Assembly: GCA_943912855.1 (NCBI GenBank)
Contig: CALTVC010000015.1
Coordinates: 19,738-83,737 of the forward strand
Direction of reading: 5' to 3'
Origin: an uncultured Flavobacterium sp.
Lineage (GTDB): Bacteria > Bacteroidota > Bacteroidia > Flavobacteriales > Flavobacteriaceae
DNA length: 64,000 nucleotides
How positions within the stretch are numbered: position 1 is the first letter of the stretch; each line of letters starts with the position of its first letter. Position numbers and translations under genes: made by a program. Positions 17,463-25,462 of the stretch are shown here, one piece after another. The notes beneath the pieces are model-generated. The model saw nothing but the letters and a program-made list of their open reading frames with translations, ran no database searches and had not been told where the DNA came from.

Positions 17463-18521
17463 ATGCCTCAAACTAAGAGAAAAGGGCATAAGCACGTGCT
17501 TGTGCTACGGTTTTCAGCTATGGGCGATGTAGCCATGACCGCACCCGTACTTCACGCCCTTACTACACAATACTCCGATGTGCGTGCCACAGTGGTATCG
17601 CGTATGGCGTTCAGGGCTTTTTTTGACAGGATACCCAATGTAAGTTTCCATGATGCCGATTTTAATAAAAGGCACAAAGGCTTTTTCGGTTTACTGCGCC
17701 TGTACCGCGAACTAAAGGCACTGCATATTTATGCTGTTGCCGATTTACACAATGTATTGCGTAGCAAAGTAATTACCTGGCTTTTTTCCCGACGGGGAAA
17801 AAAGGTGGTAACCGTAGATAAAATGCGCGATGCCCAAAAAGCACTTACGGTTGCTACAGGTAAAGTATTTGAACCCATTAACCCTATTGTAAACCGTCAT
17901 GCAGAGGTGCTTGCACAGCTGGGCTTTCCTATAAAGTTAGATGAAACCGCTTTGTTGCCCAAGCCTTCGCTTACACAGGATGTTGCAGATATAGCGGGTA
18001 GTGATAATGCCATCCGTATCGGAATCGCTCCTTTTGCACAGCATCAGGGCAAGGTATATCCTGAAGATCTTTTGCAGGAGGTCATTGATAAACTTGCAGT
18101 AAGGGAAAATACCAGAATCTTCCTTTTTGGCGGAAGCAAGGATGAAGCCAAAAAGCTAAAAAAAATGGCTAACGACCGGGATAATTTCGAGGTGATAGCA
18201 GGGGGCAGGCTCGCCCTGAAACAGGAATTACAGCTTATAGCCAACCTGAACCTTATGCTGAGCATGGACAGCGCAAATGGACACATGGCGGCTATGTTTG
18301 GTGTGCCTGTGGTTACGCTTTGGGGTGCTACACACCCATATTCCGGATTTGTGCCGTATAACCAGCCGTTGTCTAATTCGCTTATGGCTGACAGGGAGCA
18401 ATACCCATTACTGCCTACATCGGTATATGGTAATAAAGTAGTGCCGGGCTATGAAGATGCCATGCGCACCATTACTCCGAAAATGGTTTTAAATAAAATA
18501 GATGAACTATTATTGAGTTAA
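17463..18521 (+). CDS. glycosyltransferase family 9 (heptosyltransferase-like)
   Basis: 352 residues. The N-terminal block HVLVLRFSAMGDVAMTAPVLHAL and the C-terminal IANLNLMLSMDSANGHMAAMFGVPVVTLWGATHP are diagnostic GT9 motifs (the second binds the ADP-sugar). ITWLFSRRGKKVVTVDK is typical of the hinge region. Predicted to add a heptose or related sugar to the lipopolysaccharide core in the cytosol. It follows the DUF4254 gene, an arrangement I know from other flavobacteria. Complete gene. Confidence 0.85.
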   Translation: MPQTKRKGHKHVLVLRFSAMGDVAMTAPVLHALTTQYSDVRATVVSRMAFRAFFDRIPNVSFHDADFNKRHKGFFGLLRLYRELKALHIYAVADLHNVLRSKVITWLFSRRGKKVVTVDKMRDAQKALTVATGKVFEPINPIVNRHAEVLAQLGFPIKLDETALLPKPSLTQDVADIAGSDNAIRIGIAPFAQHQGKVYPEDLLQEVIDKLAVRENTRIFLFGGSKDEAKKLKKMANDRDNFEVIAGGRLALKQELQLIANLNLMLSMDSANGHMAAMFGVPVVTLWGATHPYSGFVPYNQPLSNSLMADREQYPLLPTSVYGNKVVPGYEDAMRTITPKMVLNKIDELLLS

Positions 18522-18524
18522 TTT

Positions 18525-18623
18525 GTTTATTCGTGGATTTGTTAATTTGGGAAAGCTCATCAAATGCTAGATTACAGCAGAGTGAAGCTCCGAATTAACG
18601 CATTAACAAATCCAGAAATAAAC
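18525..18623. repeat. imperfect inverted repeat, 22-bp arms
   Basis: Arms at 18525-18546 and 18602-18623 match at 20 of 22 positions when one is reverse complemented; both contain the core GGATTTGTTAAT. The 55-bp spacer has no ORF. It lies right after the GT9 stop and before the terminator at 18638. It may be an intergenic palindromic element. Confidence 0.6.
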
Positions 18624-18637
18624 TATCCATATTATAA

Positions 18638-18671
18638 AAAAGTCCGTGAAGTATCATCTCCACGGACTTTT
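18638..18671 (-). terminator. terminator downstream of the flavin reductase gene
   Basis: 11-bp arms AAAAGTCCGTG / CACGGACTTTT with a 12-nt loop; a T6 run follows on the minus strand. Confidence 0.7.
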
Positions 18672-18701
18672 CAGCTTTATGACTTTCGACTTTATGATGT
18701 A

Positions 18702-19754
18702 CTACACATCATCAAAATCAATGTATATTTCGTTTGATGTAGGGTGTGCCTGACAGGCAAGTACCAGTCCTTCGGCAATTTCGCCATCGGTAAGTATGGC
18801 ATTTTTCTTCATCTCTGCCGTACCTGATTTAATGCGTCCGGTACAGCTGCTGCAAATACCACCCTGGCAAGAATAAGGAGCATCTACACCTTGTTTTAAC
18901 GCAGCATCCAGTATGGTAATTTCCTTCGGCATAAAGAAAGTCGTTTCCTCATCGTCTACCAGTACCGTTACTTTAGTCTGTCCGCTTAGGTCGGCTTCAA
19001 TCTTCTTCTCAGCTATAGGGGTAGAGAACAACTCAAACTTAATGCTCTTTTCCGGTACGTTATGCTCTTTAAGCACATCGTTTATGGTAAGAATCATTTC
19101 TTCGGGTCCGCACAGGTAAAACTTAGCGAACTCTTTTTCCTTGTGCTTGTTGTTTAATACAAAGTTTACCGCTGCACGTTCTATACGCCCAAAAAGCGCA
19201 TCGCCGGCGTGTGCACGACTGTATACAAAATGCACAAAGAAACGGCCCAGATACTGCTCTTGTAACTGATGCAACTGGTCGTGGAAAATAGTATCTTCAG
19301 GGCTTTTGTTGCCGTATACCAGTACAAAAGTACTCTCAGGCTCGTGTATAAGCACAGATTGTAGTATGCTCATTACCGGTGTAATACCGCTACCTGCTGC
19401 AAAAGCCGCATAGTTGCGTTGCCTTTCCGGTTTTGGTTCAAAAGTAAATTTACCCTCAGGAATACCTACTTCCATGGTATCGCCTATGGCAAGCTTTTCA
19501 TTGGCAAAAGCCGAAAAACCACCCTGCTTAACCGCCTTAATGGCTACACGGATTTCACCACTGCCCGGAGCAGAACAAATAGAATATGCCTTACGCACTT
19601 CCTGCCCTTCGTACTGGGTTTTTATATTAATGTACTGACCTGCAAGGAAATTATATTCGGTTGCCAGGTGTTCCGGCACTTCAAAAGCTATGGAAACCGC
19701 ATGGGGTGTTTCCCTGCGGATGTCTTTTATTATAAGAGGATTGAATGTTGACAT
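18702..19754 (-). CDS. ferredoxin-NAD(P)H reductase-like flavoprotein with 2Fe-2S domain
   Basis: 350 residues. An FAD-binding barrel comes first (FLAGQYINIKTQYEG, RKAYSICSAPGSGE: the R-x-Y-S flavin motif), then an NAD(P) domain (GSGITPVMSILQSVL, YLCGPEEMI). The C-terminal plant-type ferredoxin domain has cysteines in CQGGICSSC and a later CQAHP. This is the order seen in PaaE/PaaK-type and Hmp-like reductases that feed electrons to an oxygenase or desaturase. No oxygenase lies nearby, so the partner is unknown. It has its own -7 box and terminator. Confidence 0.87.
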   Translation of the reverse strand: MSTFNPLIIKDIRRETPHAVSIAFEVPEHLATEYNFLAGQYINIKTQYEGQEVRKAYSICSAPGSGEIRVAIKAVKQGGFSAFANEKLAIGDTMEVGIPEGKFTFEPKPERQRNYAAFAAGSGITPVMSILQSVLIHEPESTFVLVYGNKSPEDTIFHDQLHQLQEQYLGRFFVHFVYSRAHAGDALFGRIERAAVNFVLNNKHKEKEFAKFYLCGPEEMILTINDVLKEHNVPEKSIKFELFSTPIAEKKIEADLSGQTKVTVLVDDEETTFFMPKEITILDAALKQGVDAPYSCQGGICSSCTGRIKSGTAEMKKNAILTDGEIAEGLVLACQAHPTSNEIYIDFDDV

Positions 19755-19773
19755 TATCTATTGTTTGTAACTG

Positions 19774-19781
19774 CAAAAATA
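19774..19781 (-). promoter_or_regulatory. -7 box TATTTTTG for the reductase gene
   Basis: TAnnTTTG match on the minus strand, 20 nt before ATG 19754. Confidence 0.5.
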
Positions 19782-19836
19782 CGGATTCCCGACACGAAAA
19801 ATAAAAATGAGGTTTAAAAATAATACCTAAGAAAGT

Positions 19837-19865
19837 TATACATAATAAACTTATGTATATATTTG
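19837..19865 (+). promoter_or_regulatory. padR promoter with overlapping perfect inverted repeat (probable PadR operator)
   Basis: TATACATAA (19837-19845) and TTATGTATA (19851-19859) form a perfect 9-bp dyad around a 5-bp spacer. The second arm overlaps the -7 box TATATTTG (19858-19865) of padR. PadR-type operators are known to be dyads with ATGT/ACAT cores, and both cores are present here. Binding would block RNA polymerase, so autorepression of the whole operon is likely. Seen: the dyad and the box. Inferred: the protein that binds. Confidence 0.65.
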
Positions 19866-19883
19866 CGGTATCAATTTCTGATT

Positions 19884-20231
19884 ATGAAAAACTCCCAATT
19901 ATACAAAGGCAGCCTTAATACCATAATAATGAAGCTCCTGGAAGAGAATGGCCGTATGTATGGCTATGAGATTACCCAGAAGGTAAAGCTCATTACCCGT
20001 GGCGAACTGAACATAACCGAGGGGGCGCTATACCCCGCCCTGCACAAACTGGAGGCCGATGGCCTGCTTGATGTGGAGGTAGAGCGTGTAGACAACCGCC
20101 TGCGTAAGTACTACAAGCTTACCGAACAAGGCGAAAAAGAAACCGTGAACCGCCTGGAAGAACTGCAGGAGTTTATTAAAAATATGCAGTCGTTAGTGAA
20201 TCCTACACCAAATCCTGACCTTCAATTTTAA
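19884..20231 (+). CDS. PadR family transcriptional regulator
   Basis: 115 residues from ATG 19884, which follows the -7 box; the longer frame from 19863 would include the promoter. The winged-helix pattern is typical: GSLNTIIMKLLEENGRMYGYEI (helices 1-2), GELNITEGALYPALHKLEADGL (recognition helix) and VDNRLRKYYKLTEQGEK (wing). A short C-terminal helix probably makes the dimer. It is the first gene of the operon of eight paralogous membrane proteins and an ABC transporter. PadR proteins usually repress an adjacent transporter or sensor gene and release on ligand or signal. Confidence 0.92.
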   Translation: MKNSQLYKGSLNTIIMKLLEENGRMYGYEITQKVKLITRGELNITEGALYPALHKLEADGLLDVEVERVDNRLRKYYKLTEQGEKETVNRLEELQEFIKNMQSLVNPTPNPDLQF

Positions 20232-20236
20232 GTACT

Positions 20237-20842
20237 ATGAAACTTACAACAGAACAAATACAAGCTGTAAACAATGCCCTGCTGGGTGCGCGCATAGTGC
20301 ATCAGGATATCAGAGTGGAACTGACTGACCACATAGCATCAGTACTGGAAAAGGAGGGCAGTGATTTCGAGCAAAGCCTTTCAGTTTATATAAGTGAAAA
20401 TAAAAAGGAATTGCGTCGCCTTAACCGTAAGTTTATGCGGATAGGTGCTGGTAAAGGATTAAAGTTGCTTTTTAGCAATTTGTTTTCGTTGAAAATTCTG
20501 TTGGTTTTCCTGGGCATAGTGAGCTTTGGTAAGTTGATACAACAGTTTGCAGCTTCAGATGACATGGGCATTTTTATGTTCCTGATTTTTACGGTGTGCA
20601 GTTGTATAGGGTGCTATCCCGGGCTTAGAAGCATTATCCTTAAAAAGGAAAATTTTTCGTTTGACCTGGGGATAGGAATGATACCGTCTTTAATATTTTA
20701 TCCAAGTATTTTAATGCAGAAATGGATACCAAATCCTGATTTCCTCATTGTGTATTATGCCGTAGTTGGCGCTTTCTCAATAGACATATATGTTACAACA
20801 AAGAGTCTGCATAATAAGTACCGAAGGCTTTACCATGGGTAA
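20237..20842 (+). CDS. tandem paralogue 1: membrane protein with DHxA helical domain (short type)
   Basis: 201 residues. The N-terminal cytosolic helical domain (1-70) has LTTEQIQAVNNAL and DIRVELTDHIASVLE, the motif shared by all eight neighbours. Then come four predicted helices between about 78 and 190, and the tail HNKYRRLYHG. It starts 5 nt after the padR stop. The domain plan resembles the HAAS (formerly DUF1700) or permease-prefix helical domains that are paired with PadR regulators in other phyla; that link is by pattern, not by a search. Confidence 0.75.
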   Translation: MKLTTEQIQAVNNALLGARIVHQDIRVELTDHIASVLEKEGSDFEQSLSVYISENKKELRRLNRKFMRIGAGKGLKLLFSNLFSLKILLVFLGIVSFGKLIQQFAASDDMGIFMFLIFTVCSCIGCYPGLRSIILKKENFSFDLGIGMIPSLIFYPSILMQKWIPNPDFLIVYYAVVGAFSIDIYVTTKSLHNKYRRLYHG

Positions 20843-20869
20843 GCTTTAGTTAAAAACACTTTGATTGTT

Positions 20870-21496
20870 ATGAATGAAAACACCACAAAATATCCTGCAA
20901 CCATACTGTACCGCTACATAAAGGAGCAAGGTATAGCGTATGATGATATTTGCCACGAGCTGGCAGACCATATTATTTGTACGCTTGAAGCAGACCATAC
21001 CATAAACGAAGAGAATTTTTATGAGCAATTAAATGCGTTCATCCATTCAGATGGTATGGTAGCTATGATTGTTTCGGCAAAAGAACAGGCGCGCCTTCGT
21101 GAAGCAGCCTATCGAAACCAAATGAGTAAAGGGCTGGTTTCTGTAAAAGGATTATTGCAGTTGGTAATTTTCTCGGGATTGGCTTATGCGGCACACCAAA
21201 ATGAAGTTACTAAGTTTCTGGTTGAAGCAGTATTTTTGGTAGGTATGTTGCTTGGAATGTGGGTTATGGGTTTTAGCAGTGGCAAAAAAGCATTACCACA
21301 GTATGGCAGGCTTATGGGGCAAACCGGTTTTTATCTGGTGTTTCCTGTACTATGGTTCAGCCTGCAAAACAGGTTTGTGGAATCTGAAACTGTTATGAGT
21401 AATATAAGTAATTCTGTTTGTATGGCTTTTATAACCAATATACTATTGATTATTTGGCAGGTAAACAAAAAACACAATCGTACGTATCATGCCTAA
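20870..21496 (+). CDS. tandem paralogue 2: most divergent member
   Basis: 208 residues from ATG 20870. The motif is kept (YDDICHELADHIICTLE), but the leading helix differs: KYPATILYRYIKEQGIA instead of the LTxDQIQF type. Four hydrophobic helices follow from about residue 95. Its 3' end overlaps the next gene by 8 nt. It may be a separate functional class within the set. Confidence 0.72.
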   Translation: MNENTTKYPATILYRYIKEQGIAYDDICHELADHIICTLEADHTINEENFYEQLNAFIHSDGMVAMIVSAKEQARLREAAYRNQMSKGLVSVKGLLQLVIFSGLAYAAHQNEVTKFLVEAVFLVGMLLGMWVMGFSSGKKALPQYGRLMGQTGFYLVFPVLWFSLQNRFVESETVMSNISNSVCMAFITNILLIIWQVNKKHNRTYHA

Positions 21497-22088
21497 ACTA
21501 ACCGTAGACCAGATACAATTTATAGATGCTGCCTTGCGTAAAGCCGGTATGCGATACGCCGACATCCGTATGGAAATGACAGATCATGTGGCTTCAATAC
21601 TAGAGGAAACCGATGGAGATTTTAACCAAAATTTCTTGGTGTACCTATCCCGTCATAAAACGGAACTTACCGCATCTTATGGGATGTATCGTAAACAGGC
21701 GTTTAACCGGGCCATTGGTTTTATAACAACACAATTGCGCGTATTGTGGATGATAATCCCAATAGTTATGATGGTTTCCTTTGCTCTTTCGCGTGTAGCC
21801 GAGGCCGAAACAGTTGGCTTTTGGCTATATATGGTAAATGCTTTTACAGCTTCAATAGTGTTTTATTATCTGTGGTATTATCGTATATACAAAAAGCAGG
21901 TATACTCCATGTTTGAAAAGCTTTTGTTCATCATATTGCTTGCAGGGATGGCATTTCGCATCAGTAATTTTAATAATGGAAGTTTGTGGTCACTTGCTTA
22001 CCTGTCTTTCGGTACCGCATTTCTGCTGATGCTTTTGGTTTCGGGTATAAGGTTGAACTCCTATTACAAAACACGATATGCAGTCTAG
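21489..22088 (+). CDS. tandem paralogue 3 (short type)
   Basis: 199 residues. LTVDQIQFIDAALRKAG and YADIRMEMTDHVASILEETDGDF head the protein, followed by four or five helices from about residue 75. The start overlaps the end of paralogue 2, and its own end overlaps paralogue 4 by 11 nt, so translation is probably coupled. Confidence 0.75.
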   Translation: MPKLTVDQIQFIDAALRKAGMRYADIRMEMTDHVASILEETDGDFNQNFLVYLSRHKTELTASYGMYRKQAFNRAIGFITTQLRVLWMIIPIVMMVSFALSRVAEAETVGFWLYMVNAFTASIVFYYLWYYRIYKKQVYSMFEKLLFIILLAGMAFRISNFNNGSLWSLAYLSFGTAFLLMLLVSGIRLNSYYKTRYAV

Positions 22089-22698
22089 AGTACTCACTAT
22101 CTCAGAAATAAAGTTTATAGATACTTACCTGAGTAATTCGGGGGTAGAGTACCTGGACATACGTTATGAAATGACTGATCATGTAGCCAAAGCAATAGAG
22201 AATATGGATGGCGACTTTATGGAGGATTTTAAGAGCTATATGATAAAAAATAAGCAGCAATTACTGTCGGACAACCGAAAGTTTAAACGCCTTGCCGCGG
22301 TGCATGCTGTAAAAGAACTGGGTAAGACCCTGTGTGGTTTCTGGGTAATCCCTGCCATGTTTATAGTGGTATTTGCAACCCATTATTTTTTTGCAGGAAT
22401 TGCCATATCAGATGCCGTATGTTATTTGCGACTGATGTTTTTAGCTCCGTATCTGGTGGGGCTGGCAAAGGTATCGGGTACCGGTAAATTTTCGGTCAGC
22501 TCAACGTTATACGGAGTTTGCGGTGTCATTTTTTACTATGGCAGTATTATAGCAATGCCAGAGCGTTTGATTCAGAATCTTTGGGTAGTATATACCTTGT
22601 ACTCGGCTGTAATTATTCTTGGTATTGCCCTTAGCATAACGGCATACAGAGTGCATAGGAAATTTAAGTTTCTTTATTCTCAACACGTTACAGTATGA
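22078..22698 (+). CDS. tandem paralogue 4 (short type)
   Basis: 206 residues. LTISEIKFIDTYLSNSG then EYLDIRYEMTDHVAKAIE and GDFMEDFKSYMIKNKQQLL. Closest to paralogue 5 in the first 60 residues. Four helices follow and a basic tail (HRKFKFLYS). Overlaps both neighbours. Confidence 0.75.
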   Translation: MQSRVLTISEIKFIDTYLSNSGVEYLDIRYEMTDHVAKAIENMDGDFMEDFKSYMIKNKQQLLSDNRKFKRLAAVHAVKELGKTLCGFWVIPAMFIVVFATHYFFAGIAISDAVCYLRLMFLAPYLVGLAKVSGTGKFSVSSTLYGVCGVIFYYGSIIAMPERLIQNLWVVYTLYSAVIILGIALSITAYRVHRKFKFLYSQHVTV

Positions 22699-23312
22699 AA
22701 ACACTAACCGCTGACCAAGTACAGTTTATAGATACTTACCTTACACAGATAGGGGTAGAGTACGAAGATATCCGTTATGAAATGACCGACCACGTGGCAT
22801 CGGCATTGGAAGAAACGGAGGGTGACTTTATGGAGCGTTTCAAAATATATATGCTTCAAAACAAGGAAACATTATTAACTGAGAGCAAAACTTTTGGTTG
22901 GCAAGCCGGTAAACGCGCTATGAAAATATTTCTCAGGACGCTTATAAACCCGTATGTGCTTTTTGCCTTTACCCTGATTTTGGTAGTGTTGAATAAGATG
23001 TACACGGTATTTGGAATAGATGATGTACAGTATGGTTTCAGCATTATGTTCACCGTGTTGTATTTCGTGTCGTGCTATCCTGTACTAAAAGGCAGGATTA
23101 CAGGAAAGAGGGAATACTCTGTAGCTTTTAAGGTGATAAACCTGCCCGGGTTAGCGGTATTTATGCTGCACCTGATTATAAACCCGCTTTATGGGCACAT
23201 GCCATTATGGATGGCTATGTTGTTACAATCGTTTTGCCTGGGGTATATTATGGCTATGGTTGTAGCCCGTGCACGCGTTAAAAAGCAGTATGCCCGATTA
23301 TATGTAAAATAA
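22695..23312 (+). CDS. tandem paralogue 5 (short type)
   Basis: 205 residues. Starts in an ATGA overlap with paralogue 4. LTADQVQFIDTYLTQIG, EYEDIRYEMTDHVASALE and GDFMERFKIYMLQNKETLL are near copies of paralogue 4, pointing to a recent duplication. Four helices follow and a basic tail (KKQYARLYVK). Confidence 0.75.
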   Translation: MKTLTADQVQFIDTYLTQIGVEYEDIRYEMTDHVASALEETEGDFMERFKIYMLQNKETLLTESKTFGWQAGKRAMKIFLRTLINPYVLFAFTLILVVLNKMYTVFGIDDVQYGFSIMFTVLYFVSCYPVLKGRITGKREYSVAFKVINLPGLAVFMLHLIINPLYGHMPLWMAMLLQSFCLGYIMAMVVARARVKKQYARLYVK

Positions 23313-23318
23313 TTACTA

Positions 23319-23999
23319 ATGAAAACACTAACCGCAGACCAGATAACCGCGCTCTACACCTTTACAAGGCAGCACTTTGTAGAACACTACGACCTGCAAA
23401 CCGAGCTGGTAGATCACCTTGCCAATGCCATAGAGCAACGTTGGGCAACGGACCCTGCTGTAAGCTTTGATGATGCCCTGAAGGCAGAATTTAAAAAGTT
23501 TGGCGTATTTGGGTTTAGTGATGTGGTAGAGCAGAAAGGCAAAGCCCTAGGGCGTCGTTACCTAAAGCTGAAGTGGGGCTATTTCAGGGAGTTTTTTACC
23601 CTCCCGAAAGTACTGCTTACCCTGGCATTGGTACTTGCCATGGGGATGCTTTTAAGATTTAATGTTTGGGTGGCACTAAGCATTTACATACTGTTGCAGC
23701 TTGCCAGTTTTATAAAGTTGTTTGCCAATGTAAAAGCATTCAATAAAAAGGCAAAGGAAACCGGACGTAAATGGATGCTTGAAGAAATGATTTTCAGGGG
23801 TGTAACGTTTACCGCGCTGGCGGGTTTCTGGTTCCAGTTTGGGCAAATGATGTACTATACCCATAATGTATATGCCCAGTGGGTGCTTGCTACAGTATGT
23901 GTGCTACTGCTGTTGCACAATTATATAGTGCTTTATGTTATCCCGTCTAAAGCAGAACAATATTTAAAAGAAACGTACCCTGAGTACGCTATTGCATAA
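23319..23999 (+). CDS. tandem paralogue 6 (long type)
   Basis: 226 residues. Begins KTLTADQITALYTFTRQHF, then DLQTELVDHLANAIEQRW, FDDALKAEFKKFGVFGFSDV and a basic helix (KGKALGRRYLKLKWGY) before the membrane part. The FEEAL...KFG stretch matches what HAAS/permease-prefix domains show after the E..DH helix (recalled family pattern). C-terminal IPSKAEQYLKETYPEYA recurs in the long members. Confidence 0.75.
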   Translation: MKTLTADQITALYTFTRQHFVEHYDLQTELVDHLANAIEQRWATDPAVSFDDALKAEFKKFGVFGFSDVVEQKGKALGRRYLKLKWGYFREFFTLPKVLLTLALVLAMGMLLRFNVWVALSIYILLQLASFIKLFANVKAFNKKAKETGRKWMLEEMIFRGVTFTALAGFWFQFGQMMYYTHNVYAQWVLATVCVLLLLHNYIVLYVIPSKAEQYLKETYPEYAIA

Positions 24000-24003
24000 T
24001 ACA

Positions 24004-24702
24004 ATGATTAACGAAACAGAACCAAGAAAAACCGTAACTGCCACGCAAATGGAGGCATTGTTTTATTTCCTGAAAAGCAGGAACATAAAGCATTACGACG
24101 TGCAGTGCGAACTTGCCGACCACATAGCCAATGCCATAGAACAAACCTGGGAGCAAAACCCCGACATATCATTTGCCGATGCACTTACTGCCGAAGAAGA
24201 AAAATTTGGTGGCAAATTCGGGTTTATGAAGATAATGTTTAAGCGTCAGGCTGCTTTGCGCAAAAGGTACCGTAAAATGTTTTGGGGGTACTTTTTCTCG
24301 TACTTTAAGTTGCCACAGATTATAGGCGTGGTGGCTTTTGGTTATGGTTTGTTCCGACTGATGTTGTGGTGGTACAAGTCCTATCTCTTGGTGCTTGTTC
24401 CGCTTATCATTGCAATAGTGCTAAGGGAAAGGCATCTTAATAAAGTATACAAAAGCAATCCGCACGGACACCATTGGCTTATGGAAGAAATGATTTATGC
24501 CCGGGATGGCGGAGTGGGCTATCTTGTTATGTGTGTTAATTTTACGTGGCAAATGTGGCGCGATGATTATCCTTTTGGGCTTATTGTTACAGAAAGTGTG
24601 GTTATAACATTGCTTACACTGTACGGATATGTAAAACTAATGGTAATACCTAATCGTGCCGAAGCCTACCTGAAAGAGATTTATCCTGAGTACGGAAAAT
24701 AA
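24004..24702 (+). CDS. tandem paralogue 7 (long type)
   Basis: 232 residues from ATG 24004 (an in-frame TTG at 23992 overlaps the previous gene). HYDVQCELADHIANAIEQTW and FADALTAEEEKFGGKFGFMK head it; four helices follow; the tail IPNRAEAYLKEIYPEYGK repeats the paralogue 6 ending. A longer polar N-terminus (MINETEPRKTVTATQME) sets it apart. Confidence 0.74.
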   Translation: MINETEPRKTVTATQMEALFYFLKSRNIKHYDVQCELADHIANAIEQTWEQNPDISFADALTAEEEKFGGKFGFMKIMFKRQAALRKRYRKMFWGYFFSYFKLPQIIGVVAFGYGLFRLMLWWYKSYLLVLVPLIIAIVLRERHLNKVYKSNPHGHHWLMEEMIYARDGGVGYLVMCVNFTWQMWRDDYPFGLIVTESVVITLLTLYGYVKLMVIPNRAEAYLKEIYPEYGK

Positions 24703-24711
24703 ACTATTGCT

Positions 24712-25413
24712 ATGAAAAAGATTACCGCAGAACAGATAGACGCGCTTTATGCCTTTACCATAAAGCATTACATAGAATATTACGACCTGCAAACCGAGCT
24801 GGTAGACCACCTTGCCAACGCTATAGAACAACGCTGGGTTACAGAACCTAACGTGCCTTTTGAGGAAGCCTTGCAGGATGAGTTTAAGAAGTTTGGTATC
24901 TTCGGGTTTACAGAGCTTGCCGAAAGGAGGGAACGTGTACTTTCTAAAAAGTATAATAGCCTGTTATGGGCATACGCCAAAGACTTTTTAAAACTGCCTA
25001 AAGTAGTGCTAACACTTATGTTTTTTTCAGGAGTTCTTTTCCTGTTTAATAAACATGAAATCTGGATGAGCATATTACCTTTTTCGGCATTGTTGATGTT
25101 TGCGGTAAGAGTAATACAATTGCTGTGGCGTTACAGGAAGAAAGTACGTGCCACAGGGAAAAAGTGGCTGTTTGAACACGTTATATTTAATTTCGCAGGG
25201 CTGGGAGCACCTACCATATTACCCTTTCAATTGGTAAACTTTTATTTTGAGTACCATGCGCCACTTATCCTAGTGTATATAAACGCGGCTTATTTTACAG
25301 GCATGATGTTGTACTACTACGTTATGCTTTTTGTGGTGCCTTCGCGATCTGAAGAACATCTGCTAAAACTCTATCCGGAATATGCGTTTGAAAATATTCC
25401 GCAAAAAGTGTAA
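24712..25413 (+). CDS. tandem paralogue 8 (long type)
   Basis: 233 residues. Very close to paralogue 6 in the first 80 residues (DLQTELVDHLANAIEQRW, DEFKKFGIFGFTELAERR) but diverged in the membrane helices. C-terminal VPSRSEEHLLKLYPEYAF. It starts 9 nt after paralogue 7 and precedes the ABC permease by 49 nt. Confidence 0.75.
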   Translation: MKKITAEQIDALYAFTIKHYIEYYDLQTELVDHLANAIEQRWVTEPNVPFEEALQDEFKKFGIFGFTELAERRERVLSKKYNSLLWAYAKDFLKLPKVVLTLMFFSGVLFLFNKHEIWMSILPFSALLMFAVRVIQLLWRYRKKVRATGKKWLFEHVIFNFAGLGAPTILPFQLVNFYFEYHAPLILVYINAAYFTGMMLYYYVMLFVVPSRSEEHLLKLYPEYAFENIPQKV

Positions 25414-25462
25414 CTTTCAGCGGTAGCGGTACACTAATCCTATAAAACCATCATATACAATT

